Numbered from the stretch's first letter, positions 51,570 to 61,168 are shown. The stretch is DNA of 64,000 nt from Butyrivibrio sp. FCS014 (GCF_000526935.1 NZ_JAHA01000019.1:558001-622000), one strand, 5' to 3'. Notes: a model not told the origin generated them from the letters alone. Program-made: numbers and translations.

Positions 51570-53057
51570 ATGGACAACAACAAAAAACACAGCTACGGAT
51601 TAGGCAGCAGAATGATGTACGGAATGGCCGAATTCTACGGAGGCGGCGCTTTTGTCATCATCAATACTTTCTTTGCGGTATTTCTTACCAAGGCTCTTGG
51701 AATGCCCACCGCTCTTGCGGGCACCATTCCGCTTGTGGGTAAGGTGTGGGATGCCATCACCGACCCGATAATGGGCAATATAACAGACAGGACCGTTTCA
51801 AAGTTCGGTCCCAAGAGATTCTACATTCTCATAGGCGGCATTGTTTCCGCCCTTACCTTCATCGTGATGTGGGTCACTCTTCCCACCAGGTCCATCATGG
51901 GCATGTATTTCTTTTACCTGTTCATGTACTGCCTGTTCTCCACGGGATTTACCATCATCTCCGTTCCCTACAACGGACTTCTTCCCGACATGATCGATGA
52001 CTATACCATAAGGGCCAAGTTCTCCAACGTACGTATGATCTGGTCCACCTTGGGATCCATGGTCTGCGGCCTTGTTCCCACCTTCATCATCAGGGACAAT
52101 CTTGACACTGGTTCTTACATGCGCTGCGCCCTTATCTTCGGTTTCCTGTTCTTTGTGACATCAATGGTCACCTTTGCAGGAACCTGGGAACACCAGAAGG
52201 AGCCTGTAAAGGCAAGCCTTCTTGAGAGTTTCCCCCAGGCAGCCAGCGTATTTAACAGCAAGTCCTTCAGACTTTTCATCTGCATCTACCTCTTTGGCCA
52301 GTGCGGCATGGACTTCGTATCCGGCATGGCGGTTTACTATGTTGATGATGTCTTAAACGGCTACGGAAACGGCTATTTCACCTACCTTATGGCGGTGCTC
52401 CTTGTAACTCAGCTCGTGGGAATGCTCATCTGGGGGCCCGTTATGGCAAAGACCTCCAAGAGAACCACCATCCTTATCGGCGCGCCTTTAAGACTTCTGG
52501 GAACCCTTGGACTTCTCTTTTTCTCCCATGAAGGAGCAAACATCGTTCCCGTACTTATCATGTCCGGCCTTATCGGTATCGGAAATGCAGCTACCCTGAC
52601 CAGTATCTTCTCCATCATGGCCGACATGGCTGAGGTGGACGAGCTCATCACCTCCATCAGAAGACCCGGCATCGTATCCGGCATGGCAACCTTCGCAAGA
52701 AAGATCTCCTCAGGTCTTTCCGCTGCCATCATCGGCTTCCTCCTTTCAGCTGTTGGCTACGATTCAAACATCGCCAACCAGGGACTTCGCCAGGCTGTTT
52801 CAACCCAGCGGGGCATCGTTATGATCTTCGTATTTGTTCCGGCTTTTTTGATGGTTCTTCTCATCATCGTCGGATACGTATTTCCTCTCACCGGTAAAGA
52901 GTTTAAGGTTGTCCAGAAGGAAATCGCAAGAAGGCGCGGCAATGACAGTTCCGTGACCACCGACGAAGAAAAGAAGATCTGCGAGAAGGTTACGGGTCTT
53001 TCCTACGACAAGCTCTGGAACAGGGACAATGCAAGGCCCGGAGCCAAAAGACACTGA
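51570..53057 (+). CDS. MelB-type sugar:cation symporter (GPH family)
   Basis: Glycoside-pentoside-hexuronide:cation symporter, 495 residues, about twelve TM helices. The cation/sugar site motif reads KVWDAITDPIMGNITDR near residue 55. A second signature is FGPKRFYILIG. The ATG at 51570 follows TTGGGGG; the TTG five codons earlier is part of that site. A TATAAT box lies at 51521-51526 with a poor -35. Substrate not readable from sequence; the following alpha/beta hydrolase may act on the same material. Confidence 0.9.
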   Translation: MDNNKKHSYGLGSRMMYGMAEFYGGGAFVIINTFFAVFLTKALGMPTALAGTIPLVGKVWDAITDPIMGNITDRTVSKFGPKRFYILIGGIVSALTFIVMWVTLPTRSIMGMYFFYLFMYCLFSTGFTIISVPYNGLLPDMIDDYTIRAKFSNVRMIWSTLGSMVCGLVPTFIIRDNLDTGSYMRCALIFGFLFFVTSMVTFAGTWEHQKEPVKASLLESFPQAASVFNSKSFRLFICIYLFGQCGMDFVSGMAVYYVDDVLNGYGNGYFTYLMAVLLVTQLVGMLIWGPVMAKTSKRTTILIGAPLRLLGTLGLLFFSHEGANIVPVLIMSGLIGIGNAATLTSIFSIMADMAEVDELITSIRRPGIVSGMATFARKISSGLSAAIIGFLLSAVGYDSNIANQGLRQAVSTQRGIVMIFVFVPAFLMVLLIIVGYVFPLTGKEFKVVQKEIARRRGNDSSVTTDEEKKICEKVTGLSYDKLWNRDNARPGAKRH

Positions 53058-53078
53058 TATTGACAGGAGACGATTCCA

Positions 53079-54053
53079 ATGACAGACATATATTTTCTCG
53101 GAGAAGGCGGCTTCTTCGAAACCATGGAAACAGAAAACGAGGCATGGTTCAGAGACAGTGTAAAACAGGGAACCCTGGACAGCTTTGACGGAACAAGGCT
53201 TCGCTACTACTTTGCGGTTCCGGAATCTCCCAGGGCCATCGTCACCCTGGTTCACGGAATGGCTGAGTTCTTCGGCAAATACAGAGAGTACGCCTGGTAC
53301 CTGTATCAGGCAGGATTCGGAGTATACTTCATGGAGCAGCGCGGTCACGGCTATTCCGAAGGCAAGGCGCCCCAGCACGACGTCATCTGCATTGACAGTT
53401 ACGACACCTACGTGGAGGACCTTAAGTGCTTTACCGACAACGTGGTAAAACCCGCCGCCGGCTCTCTTCCGATGCTTCTTATCGCCCACTCCATGGGCGG
53501 GTGCGTGGGAGCTCTTTTCCTGGAAAAATACCCTGAAGTTTTCAAGGCTGCGATCTTAAGCTCTCCCATGTTCAAGATGAAGGGTGCCAACTATCCTGCC
53601 ATCCTGCAGTTTCTTATCGGGCTCTACGCTAAGATCTTCGGCAAGGAAAAAGAGCTGGCTCCCGGCCAGAAGCACTTCGATCCCTTTGCAAAGCTCGAAG
53701 TCAGCAGCGCCGTATCAAGGCCGCGTTTTGAGTATCAGCTTCGCCAGCGCCGCAACAACGAAAACTACCAGACCACCGGTGCCTCTTTTTCCTGGGCTCT
53801 TGCCAGCATGAAGGCCACCGCCCGTGTCATTAAATTTGCAAAAAAAATAACAACACCCGTGACGGTAATGACCGCGGGACAGGACCACCTCATCGATCCT
53901 GCAGGCTACGAAGCCTTCAAGGCCGCCGTGCCCTCCGCCACTTTCCATCACTACGAGAACTCCCGTCACGAGATCTTTAACTCAGATGAGACTACCAGAA
54001 AGCAGTATTTCGAAGACGTTTTAAAAACCCTGGATTCATATGTATCACAGTGA
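53079..54053 (+). CDS. Alpha/beta hydrolase (lysophospholipase/monoglyceride lipase-like)
   Basis: Serine hydrolase of the Hydrolase_4 group, 324 residues. The oxyanion region is LVHGMAEFFGKY, the nucleophile Ser138 lies in AHSMGG, the Asp probably in AGQDHLIDP and the His in NSRHEIF. MEQRGHGYS is also typical. No signal peptide. It follows the transporter by 21 nt with CAGGAGA. Confidence 0.88.
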   Translation: MTDIYFLGEGGFFETMETENEAWFRDSVKQGTLDSFDGTRLRYYFAVPESPRAIVTLVHGMAEFFGKYREYAWYLYQAGFGVYFMEQRGHGYSEGKAPQHDVICIDSYDTYVEDLKCFTDNVVKPAAGSLPMLLIAHSMGGCVGALFLEKYPEVFKAAILSSPMFKMKGANYPAILQFLIGLYAKIFGKEKELAPGQKHFDPFAKLEVSSAVSRPRFEYQLRQRRNNENYQTTGASFSWALASMKATARVIKFAKKITTPVTVMTAGQDHLIDPAGYEAFKAAVPSATFHHYENSRHEIFNSDETTRKQYFEDVLKTLDSYVSQ

Positions 54054-54059
54054 TAAAAC

Positions 54060-57000
54060 ATGCAGAATAACGGCTTTGACAACAACTTAAGAGGAAGCTT
54101 CGTATCCGGCTCCGGAAGGCGGTTTGTTTCCGATGCCAAAGGTGATTTCCACTACACCTCCTTTGAGACCAAGAACCTCCTTAGGTCCTACTCTCCCGAA
54201 GCAACCTCGCCCCTGCTTTACAGAAAGGCATCCTTTGTGGAACTTGAGCCCCACGCGGTCTTTTCCAGAGACCGCCTGTGGGTTTCCTTCAATATTGTAT
54301 CCGGCACAAGCGGCCATCACTACGTCCTAAAGGACATCCTGGAGCTCCTTCGTGCCATTGACAATCACGACACCGTAAGCTACGGCAAACATCTGGAGTT
54401 CACCCACGACATCTCCGCTTTCTCTGAAACCTCCGTAAAGATCATCGATTTTCTCTACGCCTACTTCAGAGACCATCAGCTTAGGGATAATTCCATCTCC
54501 CTGGTACAGCGGGGATCCATCTCCTACACCTATGCCAAGGGCCACGCCAAGCAGATCGAGCTCTTTGGCCACGAGATTGACGACTTCTTTGAGATCCTTT
54601 CACAGATCCGTTTCCTCAACACAGATTTCCGGGCAAGATATACCGAAGAGAGGCTTCTTGAGATCTCTCCCGTATTTCCGCCCATTGATCTTCACATCGA
54701 AAAAGACAAGAACGGCATAACCTTCGAATCCGGTTCCTTTACCATGTTCGAGGGCTATTCCCACATATATTTTGAGCGGCGCAGAAAGCTCCACAGATTT
54801 CCGAGAGAGCGCGCAAAAGAGATCCTGCCTTTCCTTCGCTTTTTGTCCGCCCGCCGCACCGAGAACGAGCTGTTTATCGCAGAAAAAGACCTTACGCTTT
54901 TCTCCACGGGTCTTTTCCCTGTGCTTGAGGAGTTCTTCAATGTAAGCTGTGACGGCTTCGAGCCGGCAAAGTATGCGCCGGACATTCCAACCTTCAGGAT
55001 CTATCTTGATCTTCCCGATCCTTTCACACTGACCTGCAGCCTGCAGGCGGTCTACTTCGAAGGCACCTACAGGGAAACTGTTTACAGCATCTTCGAAAAT
55101 AAGGGAAAAGAGCCGGATGCAGGAAGCCTGCAGCAATCTCTTTCCGAAATAAAAAGAAGCCTCTATCTGGAGAATCAGGCCGCAAAGGCAGTGAGCCAGC
55201 ATTTTGACAGGCTTGATGAAACCAAGGGTCTTCTTCTCCTTGAAGGCAATGAACTTTCAGTTGACAGGATCTACTCCTTTATCGCCGATGATATAGCGGT
55301 GCTTAACCGCTTGGGCGACGTATATCTGTCGGAATCCTTAAAACAGGTCCGCATCACCTCAGAGCCTACCGTAAACCTCGGCGTCTCTGTGGTCTCGGAT
55401 CTTCTTCAGCTGTCCATCGTTCCCGTTAACATGACAGCTAAGGAGTTGGATGAGATACTCACCAAATACGACAGAAAAAAGAAATATTACAGGCTCTCCT
55501 CAGGGGACATCCTAAAGCTCTCCGGAGATGAAATGGAGCTTTTGTATTCCCTCAAGGACGGCCTTGGTCTTACATCAAAAGATATACTGGAGGGCCACGC
55601 TACCATCCCTAAGTTCAGAGCTCTTTTCCTGGATGAGCTCTCTGTAAGATCACAGGAATATGATCACACAAGACTTATACGGGGCGGCGATTTCAAGGAG
55701 CTGGCCTCCTCCTTCTCCATGGACGGGGACTACGATGTTCCCGTGCCGGAAAGTCTTGAAAGTGTTCTTCGGGACTACCAGAAAACAGGCTACAGGTGGC
55801 TTTCACTTCTTAAAAGAAACTCCTTCGGAGGGATACTGGCTGACGACATGGGCCTTGGAAAGACCCTGCAGGTACTTTCCTTCCTTCTTTTCCAGAAAGA
55901 GGAAGCCGTAAGAAAGGGCATCAAAAACAAATGCTCTCTCATAGTGTGCCCTGCTTCTTTGGTCTACAACTGGCAGCATGAGATCAGGAAATTCACAAAG
56001 GGCCTTAACTGCGAGCTGGCTGTTGGCATAAAGCCCGACAGGCAGAGGATCACCTCGGAAATAGACGAGGAGGAGACGGACGTTATCATAACCTCCTATG
56101 ACCTCCTTCGAAGAGATATCGATCTGTACAAGTATCTGTCCTTTGAGTGCATGATCATTGATGAGGCGCAGTTCATCAAGAATCCTTCCACCCAGGTGGC
56201 AAAAGCGGTGAAGTCGGTAAGCGCCTCCTTTAAGGTGGCCCTTACGGGAACCCCCATCGAAAACAGACTGAGCGAGCTTTGGAGCATCTTTGATTTCTGT
56301 ATGCCGGGATATCTTTTCTCCTATAAGAAGTTCAGGGAGATGCTTGAAGTGCCTGTGGTTCAGGAGGGTGACCGGGATGCCATGGAGCGCCTTAAGAGAA
56401 TGATCTCTCCCTTTGTCCTTCGAAGGCTTAAGAAGGATGTGCTCACAGACCTTCCCGACAAGCTGGAGGAGAACATCATAACAGCCATGACCGATGGCCA
56501 GAAGAAGCTCTACGATGCCCATCTTCAGAAGGTGAAGCTCCTTGTAAGCTCCAAGGATGAGGATGAGATCAAAAAAGACAGGATAATGATCCTGTCCGAG
56601 CTTACCCGCCTTCGTCAGCTGTGCTGCGATCCGGGACTTATATATGACAAATACGACGGGGGCAGCGCCAAGGCTGACCTGTGCGTGGAAATGATAAAGG
56701 CTGCCGCAGAGAGCGGCCACAAAGTACTTCTCTTTTCCCAGTTTACCTCAATGCTGGAGAGGCTTACTGTCCTTCTTAGGGAGGCCGGGGTAAAATACCA
56801 TCTCCTTACCGGCTCCACCAAAAAGGAGGACAGGATAAAGATGGTTGATGCCTTCCAGGAGGATGACACCAACGTATTCTGTATTTCCCTAAAGGCCGGG
56901 GGCACCGGACTTAACCTCACCGCTGCGGATATCGTGATTCACTATGACCACTGGTGGAATCTTGCGGTGGAGAATCAGGCCACGGACAGAGCCCACAGGA

Positions 57001-57173
57001 TCGGCCAGAAGAACGTTGTCACGGTCTACCGCATCATAATGAAGGACAGCATCGAGGAGCGCATCATCGAGCTTCAGGGCAAAAAAAAGGAACTGGCGGA
57101 CCAGCTCCTTGATTCCGATGCCCTTAAAAGTCCAAGCCTCACAAAGGAAGAGCTGCTTGAGCTTCTTGGCTGA
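54060..57173 (+). CDS. SNF2-family helicase with SNF2-associated N-terminal domain
   Basis: DNA-stimulated ATPase/translocase, 1037 residues. The N-terminal half is the bacterial SNF2-associated region. The motor has ILADDMGLGKTLQVLSFLL (motif I, near residue 595), IIDEAQFIKN (motif II), LTGTPIENRLSELWSIFDF (motif III) and, in the second lobe, LLFSQFTSM, SLKAGGTGLNLTAAD and ATDRAHRIGQKN. It starts 7 nt after the hydrolase stop without a visible Shine-Dalgarno, so coupling is likely. Its last 35 bases overlap aroK, which runs the other way. Confidence 0.92.
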   Translation: MQNNGFDNNLRGSFVSGSGRRFVSDAKGDFHYTSFETKNLLRSYSPEATSPLLYRKASFVELEPHAVFSRDRLWVSFNIVSGTSGHHYVLKDILELLRAIDNHDTVSYGKHLEFTHDISAFSETSVKIIDFLYAYFRDHQLRDNSISLVQRGSISYTYAKGHAKQIELFGHEIDDFFEILSQIRFLNTDFRARYTEERLLEISPVFPPIDLHIEKDKNGITFESGSFTMFEGYSHIYFERRRKLHRFPRERAKEILPFLRFLSARRTENELFIAEKDLTLFSTGLFPVLEEFFNVSCDGFEPAKYAPDIPTFRIYLDLPDPFTLTCSLQAVYFEGTYRETVYSIFENKGKEPDAGSLQQSLSEIKRSLYLENQAAKAVSQHFDRLDETKGLLLLEGNELSVDRIYSFIADDIAVLNRLGDVYLSESLKQVRITSEPTVNLGVSVVSDLLQLSIVPVNMTAKELDEILTKYDRKKKYYRLSSGDILKLSGDEMELLYSLKDGLGLTSKDILEGHATIPKFRALFLDELSVRSQEYDHTRLIRGGDFKELASSFSMDGDYDVPVPESLESVLRDYQKTGYRWLSLLKRNSFGGILADDMGLGKTLQVLSFLLFQKEEAVRKGIKNKCSLIVCPASLVYNWQHEIRKFTKGLNCELAVGIKPDRQRITSEIDEEETDVIITSYDLLRRDIDLYKYLSFECMIIDEAQFIKNPSTQVAKAVKSVSASFKVALTGTPIENRLSELWSIFDFCMPGYLFSYKKFREMLEVPVVQEGDRDAMERLKRMISPFVLRRLKKDVLTDLPDKLEENIITAMTDGQKKLYDAHLQKVKLLVSSKDEDEIKKDRIMILSELTRLRQLCCDPGLIYDKYDGGSAKADLCVEMIKAAAESGHKVLLFSQFTSMLERLTVLLREAGVKYHLLTGSTKKEDRIKMVDAFQEDDTNVFCISLKAGGTGLNLTAADIVIHYDHWWNLAVENQATDRAHRIGQKNVVTVYRIIMKDSIEERIIELQGKKKELADQLLDSDALKSPSLTKEELLELLG

Positions 57174-57684
57174 TACTCTTCTGTCTGGAGAGCTCTGCGA
57201 TTATCTCCGCAAGAACTTCCTCGAGAGAAAGGTTCTTTTCATCTACTGTTACATCTGCGTACTTCTCGTAAAGTGCGCTTCTTTCGTTGTAGAGGGCCAC
57301 AAGGGACTGGCCTTCTCTCATTACTACGCCCCTCTGTCTTACGTCACTGAGACGCTTTGTGAGTTCGTCCATGGACACTTTAAGGTATACGATACGTCCG
57401 ATGTTCTTGTAGTGATCCATGGCTTCCTTGCCGTAAACTACGCTGCCGCCTGTGGCGATGACAGTCTTCTGGGCTTCAATCTCTGAGTTGATGCGGTTCT
57501 CTATGGCGATGAATCCCTCAACTCCGTCCTGCTCGATTATCTCGGAGAGCTTTCTGCCCTCTTTTTCCTGGATCACAATGTCTGCGTCAATAAAGCTGTA
57601 TCCCAGGATCTTGGCAAGGATAACGCCCATGGTGCTCTTTCCTGAAGCAGGCATGCCCACCAGGATGATGTTGTCTTTTTTCAT
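57139..57684 (-). CDS. aroK: Shikimate kinase
   Basis: Phosphorylates shikimate in aromatic amino acid synthesis. 181 residues. The P-loop is GMPASGKSTMG, the shikimate site has DADIVIQEKEG, and GGSVVYG and the lid RQRGVVM follow. AGGAG precedes the ATG. The 3' end overlaps the end of the convergent SNF2 gene by 35 bp. No other aromatic pathway gene is nearby. Confidence 0.93.
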   Translation of the reverse strand: MKKDNIILVGMPASGKSTMGVILAKILGYSFIDADIVIQEKEGRKLSEIIEQDGVEGFIAIENRINSEIEAQKTVIATGGSVVYGKEAMDHYKNIGRIVYLKVSMDELTKRLSDVRQRGVVMREGQSLVALYNERSALYEKYADVTVDEKNLSLEEVLAEIIAELSRQKSISQEAQAALPL

Positions 57685-57731
57685 AATGTGTAAAACTCCT
57701 CTTTACTTCTATGGTTCATATTTAATGCAGG

Positions 57732-58811
57732 TCACAGCACGGAGTCGATGATGCCTCCGCCAAGGACATAGTCCCCGTCGTAAAGGACCGCCGACTGGCC
57801 TGCGGTTATTGCTCTTTGGGGTTCATCAAATTCAATGATGGCGCCCTTTCCTTCATCTGTTACGGTCACTGTGGCGGGCTGCTCTTTGTGTCTGTATCTT
57901 ATCTTGGCACTGCACCTGAAATCTTCGGTGGGTGCATCCCCTGTTATCCAGTGAAAGCCACGGACTTTAAGCCTTTTCCTGAAAAGGTCCTTGTCATCCG
58001 CAAGCACTACCCTGTTGTTCTCGACGTCAAGCCTGAACACGTAGAGCCTTCTGTCTGCGGGTATTCCAAGTCCTCGCCTCTGGCCGATGGTGTAATTTAT
58101 GATTCCCTCATGGGTTCCCAGTACGTTCCCCTGAAGGTCTACAAAATCGCCCTTCGGGTACTCTTTTCCCCGGTAGCGTCTTATCATGGCGCCGTAATCA
58201 CCGTCGGGAACAAAGCAGATATCCTGGCTCTCCTTCTTATGGGAGTTCACAAAGCCGTACTTATCCGCGATCTCACGGGTCTTTGACTTGGTGAATTCTC
58301 CAAGTGGAAATACCGTGTGAGCCAGCTGCTCCTCGGTAAGGTCATAGAGGACATAGCTCTGATCCTTGGCAGGGTCCACAGCCTTCATAAGGTACAGGTG
58401 CCCGTCCTTCTCCTCAATTCTGGCATAGTGGCCGGTGACTATATTGTCGTAGCCCAGCTCTTTGGCCTTGTTGTAGAGGATATCGAACTTAAGGTATCTG
58501 TTGCAGCGAATGCAGGGATTCGGGGTCTCGCCCCTCTCGTAGCTGCAGACAAAGGGCTCGATGACCATCTCGGTGAACTGGGCCTCACAGTGATAAATGT
58601 TGTAAGGAATCCCCAGACTTTCACAGACCGATCTGGCATCGGTGGTGTCCTTTAAACTGCAGCAGGTACCAAAAAGATCCTCACCGATCATATCATTTTC
58701 ATACAGGCGCATGGTGCATCCCATGCAGTCATAGCCCCGCTCCGTCATGATGGCCGCCGAAACACTGCTGTCAACGCCGCCGCTCATGGCTATAAGAGCT
58801 TTCTTTTCCAT
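57732..58811 (-). CDS. mnmA: tRNA-specific 2-thiouridylase MnmA
   Basis: Makes 2-thiouridine at position 34 of Lys, Glu and Gln tRNAs. 359 residues. The PP-loop is AMSGGVDSSVSAA. The catalytic Cys pair is in NPCIRCNRYLKF and SQDICFVPDGDY. GQRRGLGIP and the C-terminal barrel follow. AGGAGCACATT precedes the start. Upstream of aroK by 47 nt. Confidence 0.96.
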   Translation of the reverse strand: MEKKALIAMSGGVDSSVSAAIMTERGYDCMGCTMRLYENDMIGEDLFGTCCSLKDTTDARSVCESLGIPYNIYHCEAQFTEMVIEPFVCSYERGETPNPCIRCNRYLKFDILYNKAKELGYDNIVTGHYARIEEKDGHLYLMKAVDPAKDQSYVLYDLTEEQLAHTVFPLGEFTKSKTREIADKYGFVNSHKKESQDICFVPDGDYGAMIRRYRGKEYPKGDFVDLQGNVLGTHEGIINYTIGQRRGLGIPADRRLYVFRLDVENNRVVLADDKDLFRKRLKVRGFHWITGDAPTEDFRCSAKIRYRHKEQPATVTVTDEGKGAIIEFDEPQRAITAGQSAVLYDGDYVLGGGIIDSVL

Positions 58812-58892
58812 AATGTGCTCCTGTCTTTTTTAAAACAAACACTTCCGTTTTTGGACAAAAGACATTGTACCATAAAGTAAAGGGGTGTCAAA

Positions 58893-59039
58893 TTGACAGA
58901 GGCAATGCATTACATCTTCCAGTTCATGGTCACCATCTGCTGCCTTGTCATATTCCTCTATCCCACCGTAAGTTACATATATTCGCCCCGCCGGGAGCGT
59001 ATCAGAAAAGTCCAAACAGCTTCTTTTCATAAGGCTTAA
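58893..59039 (+). CDS. Possible small membrane protein (44-48 residues)
   Basis: Open frame starting at TTG 58893 (after AAAGGGGTG) or ATG 58905. It encodes one hydrophobic helix (FMVTICCLVIFLYPTVSYIY) followed by a basic segment PRRERIRK, the layout of many small inner-membrane proteins. Its end overlaps the 3' end of the opposing HMA gene. A weak TTGGAC-N16-TAAAGT promoter lies before it. No family recognised; chance is possible. Confidence 0.3.
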   Translation: MTEAMHYIFQFMVTICCLVIFLYPTVSYIYSPRRERIRKVQTASFHKA

Positions 59040-59253
59040 AACTGACAGAAAGCAGTGTGTATCCGGTGTTCGCAACAGCCTCCTTAAGCTTTGCTTCATC
59101 AGGCTCTTTTTCCGACACAAAACTGCTCTCGCCCTTTGTATGTGAGCTCTTAACCTTCGAAGCCCCCGGAACAGCCTTTCTGATCGTCTCATTGATATGC
59201 GTCTCGCACATCCCGCACATCATTCCCTCAATCTTCAACGTCGTCTTATACAT
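59002..59253 (-). CDS. Heavy-metal-associated (HMA, CopZ-like) domain protein
   Basis: Small metal-binding protein, 83 residues. The metal motif GMMCGMC near residue 10 and the pattern LKIEGMMCGMCETHI match the HMA fold. In the middle the usual beta-turn is replaced by a Ser/Lys-rich stretch (SSHTKGESSFVSEKEP), and the C-terminus adds FKPYEKKLFGLF. Likely a copper or related metal chaperone. No transporter gene is adjacent. Confidence 0.8.
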   Translation of the reverse strand: MYKTTLKIEGMMCGMCETHINETIRKAVPGASKVKSSHTKGESSFVSEKEPDEAKLKEAVANTGYTLLSVSFKPYEKKLFGLF

Positions 59254-59292
59254 CTGTCTCTCCCAGAGTTAGCCACTGCTAACCCATCTCTC

Positions 59293-59320
59293 AAAAATAG
59301 GCCCCACCTCGTGGGGCTTT
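59293..59320 (-). terminator. Terminator between the SGNH-type hydrolase and the HMA gene
   Basis: GCCCCAC (59301-59307) pairs with GTGGGGC (59311-59317) around CTC. On the minus strand CTATTTTT follows. Confidence 0.65.
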
Positions 59321-59393
59321 GTCCAACACCAAAATCTTAAAGCCTTCCAGCGCCCCTGTCAAGCCCTTTGCGGACTGCACCCACAGCTTTTAC

Positions 59394-59500
59394 ACCTGCC
59401 CCGGCGCTGTTGGGATTATCCGCTGCCCCGCCCCGCCCCGCAGCCGGGTAGCAGAAAAAAGCTGCAAATCTGAGTGTCATGTTTTTGCACCGGGGCAGGT
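59394..59500. repeat. Long inverted repeat in a GC-rich gap
   Basis: ACCTGCCCCGG (59394-59404) and CCGGGGCAGGT (59490-59500) are a perfect 11-bp inverted pair. Between them lie GCTGCCCCGCCCCGCCCCGC and smaller stems. No gene is seen between 59321 and 59525. Confidence 0.6.
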
Positions 59501-59525
59501 TCAAAAACCGCTGCAAGCAAGCTGC

Positions 59526-60269
59526 TCAGCCGACTTCTTCGCGGATAAGTGCAAGGAGTTTGGGATCGGCTGCTTCGGTGGTGTCGCAGCATTTGGGAAT
59601 GAAGGTGCATTTGCTGATGTCGGCGTCAAGAAGGGTCTTGGCCCAGGTGCAGGAAAGAGCGAATCTGCCGTAGAGGTAGTGCATGTGGAAGCCGTCGCGG
59701 CAGATGGATCTTCCGCCCTTCGATACGTCGAATTCGGGGTGCTTTCTGATGTTCTGGATCACGTCGCCGCAGGGTATAAGCGGAAAGCCGTACTTGTCTG
59801 CAATGGCATGATAGTTGTCTCTTGATCTTCTGTACATTTCCTGCTGATCACGGTTGTAGCGGATAAAGCATCCGTGATCGGAGTCGATCTCATAGGCCCA
59901 GGTCTGCTGCATCAGGATCTTAGCTCCCGGCACTTCTTTCTTAAGATAATCCAGCAAAAGACCTGTGAAGGGCTCGTAGGTATCAAGCCATCCGCTGTCA
60001 TGGCTTGACTGCTGGGTCACGATATAGTCCCAGGGCTTTTCGTGCAGGACATCGGCTATGCTCACGTATCTGTCGGTGACGACGCCGTTTTCCTGGTACT
60101 GATAGGCTCTCTCATTCTTCTCTACGTTGTTCCAGTGGCGCTCAAGCGGGCAGCCTCCGATGTAGAGGTTCACCACATGTACCGGGATGCCCAGGTTGTC
60201 GCAGACATCGTGAAGGTACGCCGTAGCGTCCCTTGAAAAGCTGTTGCCGATTGCCAGAATGTATTTCAT
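59526..60269 (-). CDS. SGNH/GDSL-type hydrolase (DUF4886-like)
   Basis: Probable esterase-like enzyme, 247 residues. The N-terminal block is ILAIGNSFSRDATAYL with the candidate nucleophile Ser. VTQQSSHDSG and GDVIQNIR follow; the catalytic Asp-His pair may be in CRDGFHMHYLYGRF. No signal peptide, so it is cytoplasmic. The ATG at 60269 follows AGGGGGG. The substrate is unknown; carbohydrate esters are plausible for the family. Confidence 0.75.
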   Translation of the reverse strand: MKYILAIGNSFSRDATAYLHDVCDNLGIPVHVVNLYIGGCPLERHWNNVEKNERAYQYQENGVVTDRYVSIADVLHEKPWDYIVTQQSSHDSGWLDTYEPFTGLLLDYLKKEVPGAKILMQQTWAYEIDSDHGCFIRYNRDQQEMYRRSRDNYHAIADKYGFPLIPCGDVIQNIRKHPEFDVSKGGRSICRDGFHMHYLYGRFALSCTWAKTLLDADISKCTFIPKCCDTTEAADPKLLALIREEVG

Positions 60270-60337
60270 ATATTTCCCCCCTAAATGAATTTTCATACCA
60301 AAGCTTCAAAACGTTCCCAATCGTATTTCCTATCACA

Positions 60338-61168
60338 TTACCTCAGGATCTCATCGATGGTGGAAACCGTACTGAAGGTTCCCGAGTGAGATGAAATTAT
60401 CTCCTTCATCACCGGAAGTTCAAAGTAGCTGATGTAGCAGATAAGAGTGTTGTTCTCTCCTGCGATTGCTCCTCTGGAATCCATGATGGTGCAGGTCTTG
60501 TTCAGCTTGTTCTTGATATCGCTGATAAGACCGTCCGGATCCTGAGTGATGACGGTAACCTGCTTGATGGCTTCGAAATGGTCAGTATAGTGGTCGATGA
60601 CAGCTGTTGCCACCACATAAACCAGAAGGCTCAAAAGAGCTGCCGTAGCATCGATCACTACGAAAACCGTCATGTAGACAAGTGCGTTGAAGGCCAGAAG
60701 AACCGGTGTCATGCTGTAGTTGTGTCCGGTTTTATCCGACAGCTTTTTTACGATAATATTGGCAAGGATCTCGGAGCCGTCGATACATCCGCCGTTCCTG
60801 AGAATAAGTGACAGTCCCGCGCCCAGGATCGCACCTCCGAAGGCCACTGCCAGAAAGTGCTCCGTATTAACTTCAAAGGGGATATTCTCAAAGAAATCAA
60901 TTCCCAGGGTATAGACCAGCGACCCCACTGCTGCCTTCATGGTGAATTTCTTTCCCAGGAAAACGAACCCCGCTATGATAAAGGGCAGAAATACCGCAAT
61001 GATGCAAAAGGAAAGCTGGAATCCGGTGAGCTTGCTTATTATGATGGCAACGCCGGCAGTTCCGTAGTCTATGGCATCATTGGGAAGAAGTATGAGGGCG
61101 ACGGAAAAGCTGGCCATCACCGCTCCAAGAATAATAAAGAAATAAGACAGTATTCCCTTTCTTTTCAT
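60338..61168 (-). CDS. YitT-family membrane protein (DUF161/DUF2179)
   Basis: Membrane protein of unknown function, 276 residues. About five or six TM helices (LSYFFIILGAVMASFSVALIL onward) contain the family motif NGGCIDGSEILA. The C-terminal DUF2179 domain (about 200-276) includes VITQDPDGLISDI and GENNTLICYIS. No clear operon partner; it is divergent from the LexA-box gene. Confidence 0.88.
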   Translation of the reverse strand: MKRKGILSYFFIILGAVMASFSVALILLPNDAIDYGTAGVAIIISKLTGFQLSFCIIAVFLPFIIAGFVFLGKKFTMKAAVGSLVYTLGIDFFENIPFEVNTEHFLAVAFGGAILGAGLSLILRNGGCIDGSEILANIIVKKLSDKTGHNYSMTPVLLAFNALVYMTVFVVIDATAALLSLLVYVVATAVIDHYTDHFEAIKQVTVITQDPDGLISDIKNKLNKTCTIMDSRGAIAGENNTLICYISYFELPVMKEIISSHSGTFSTVSTIDEILR

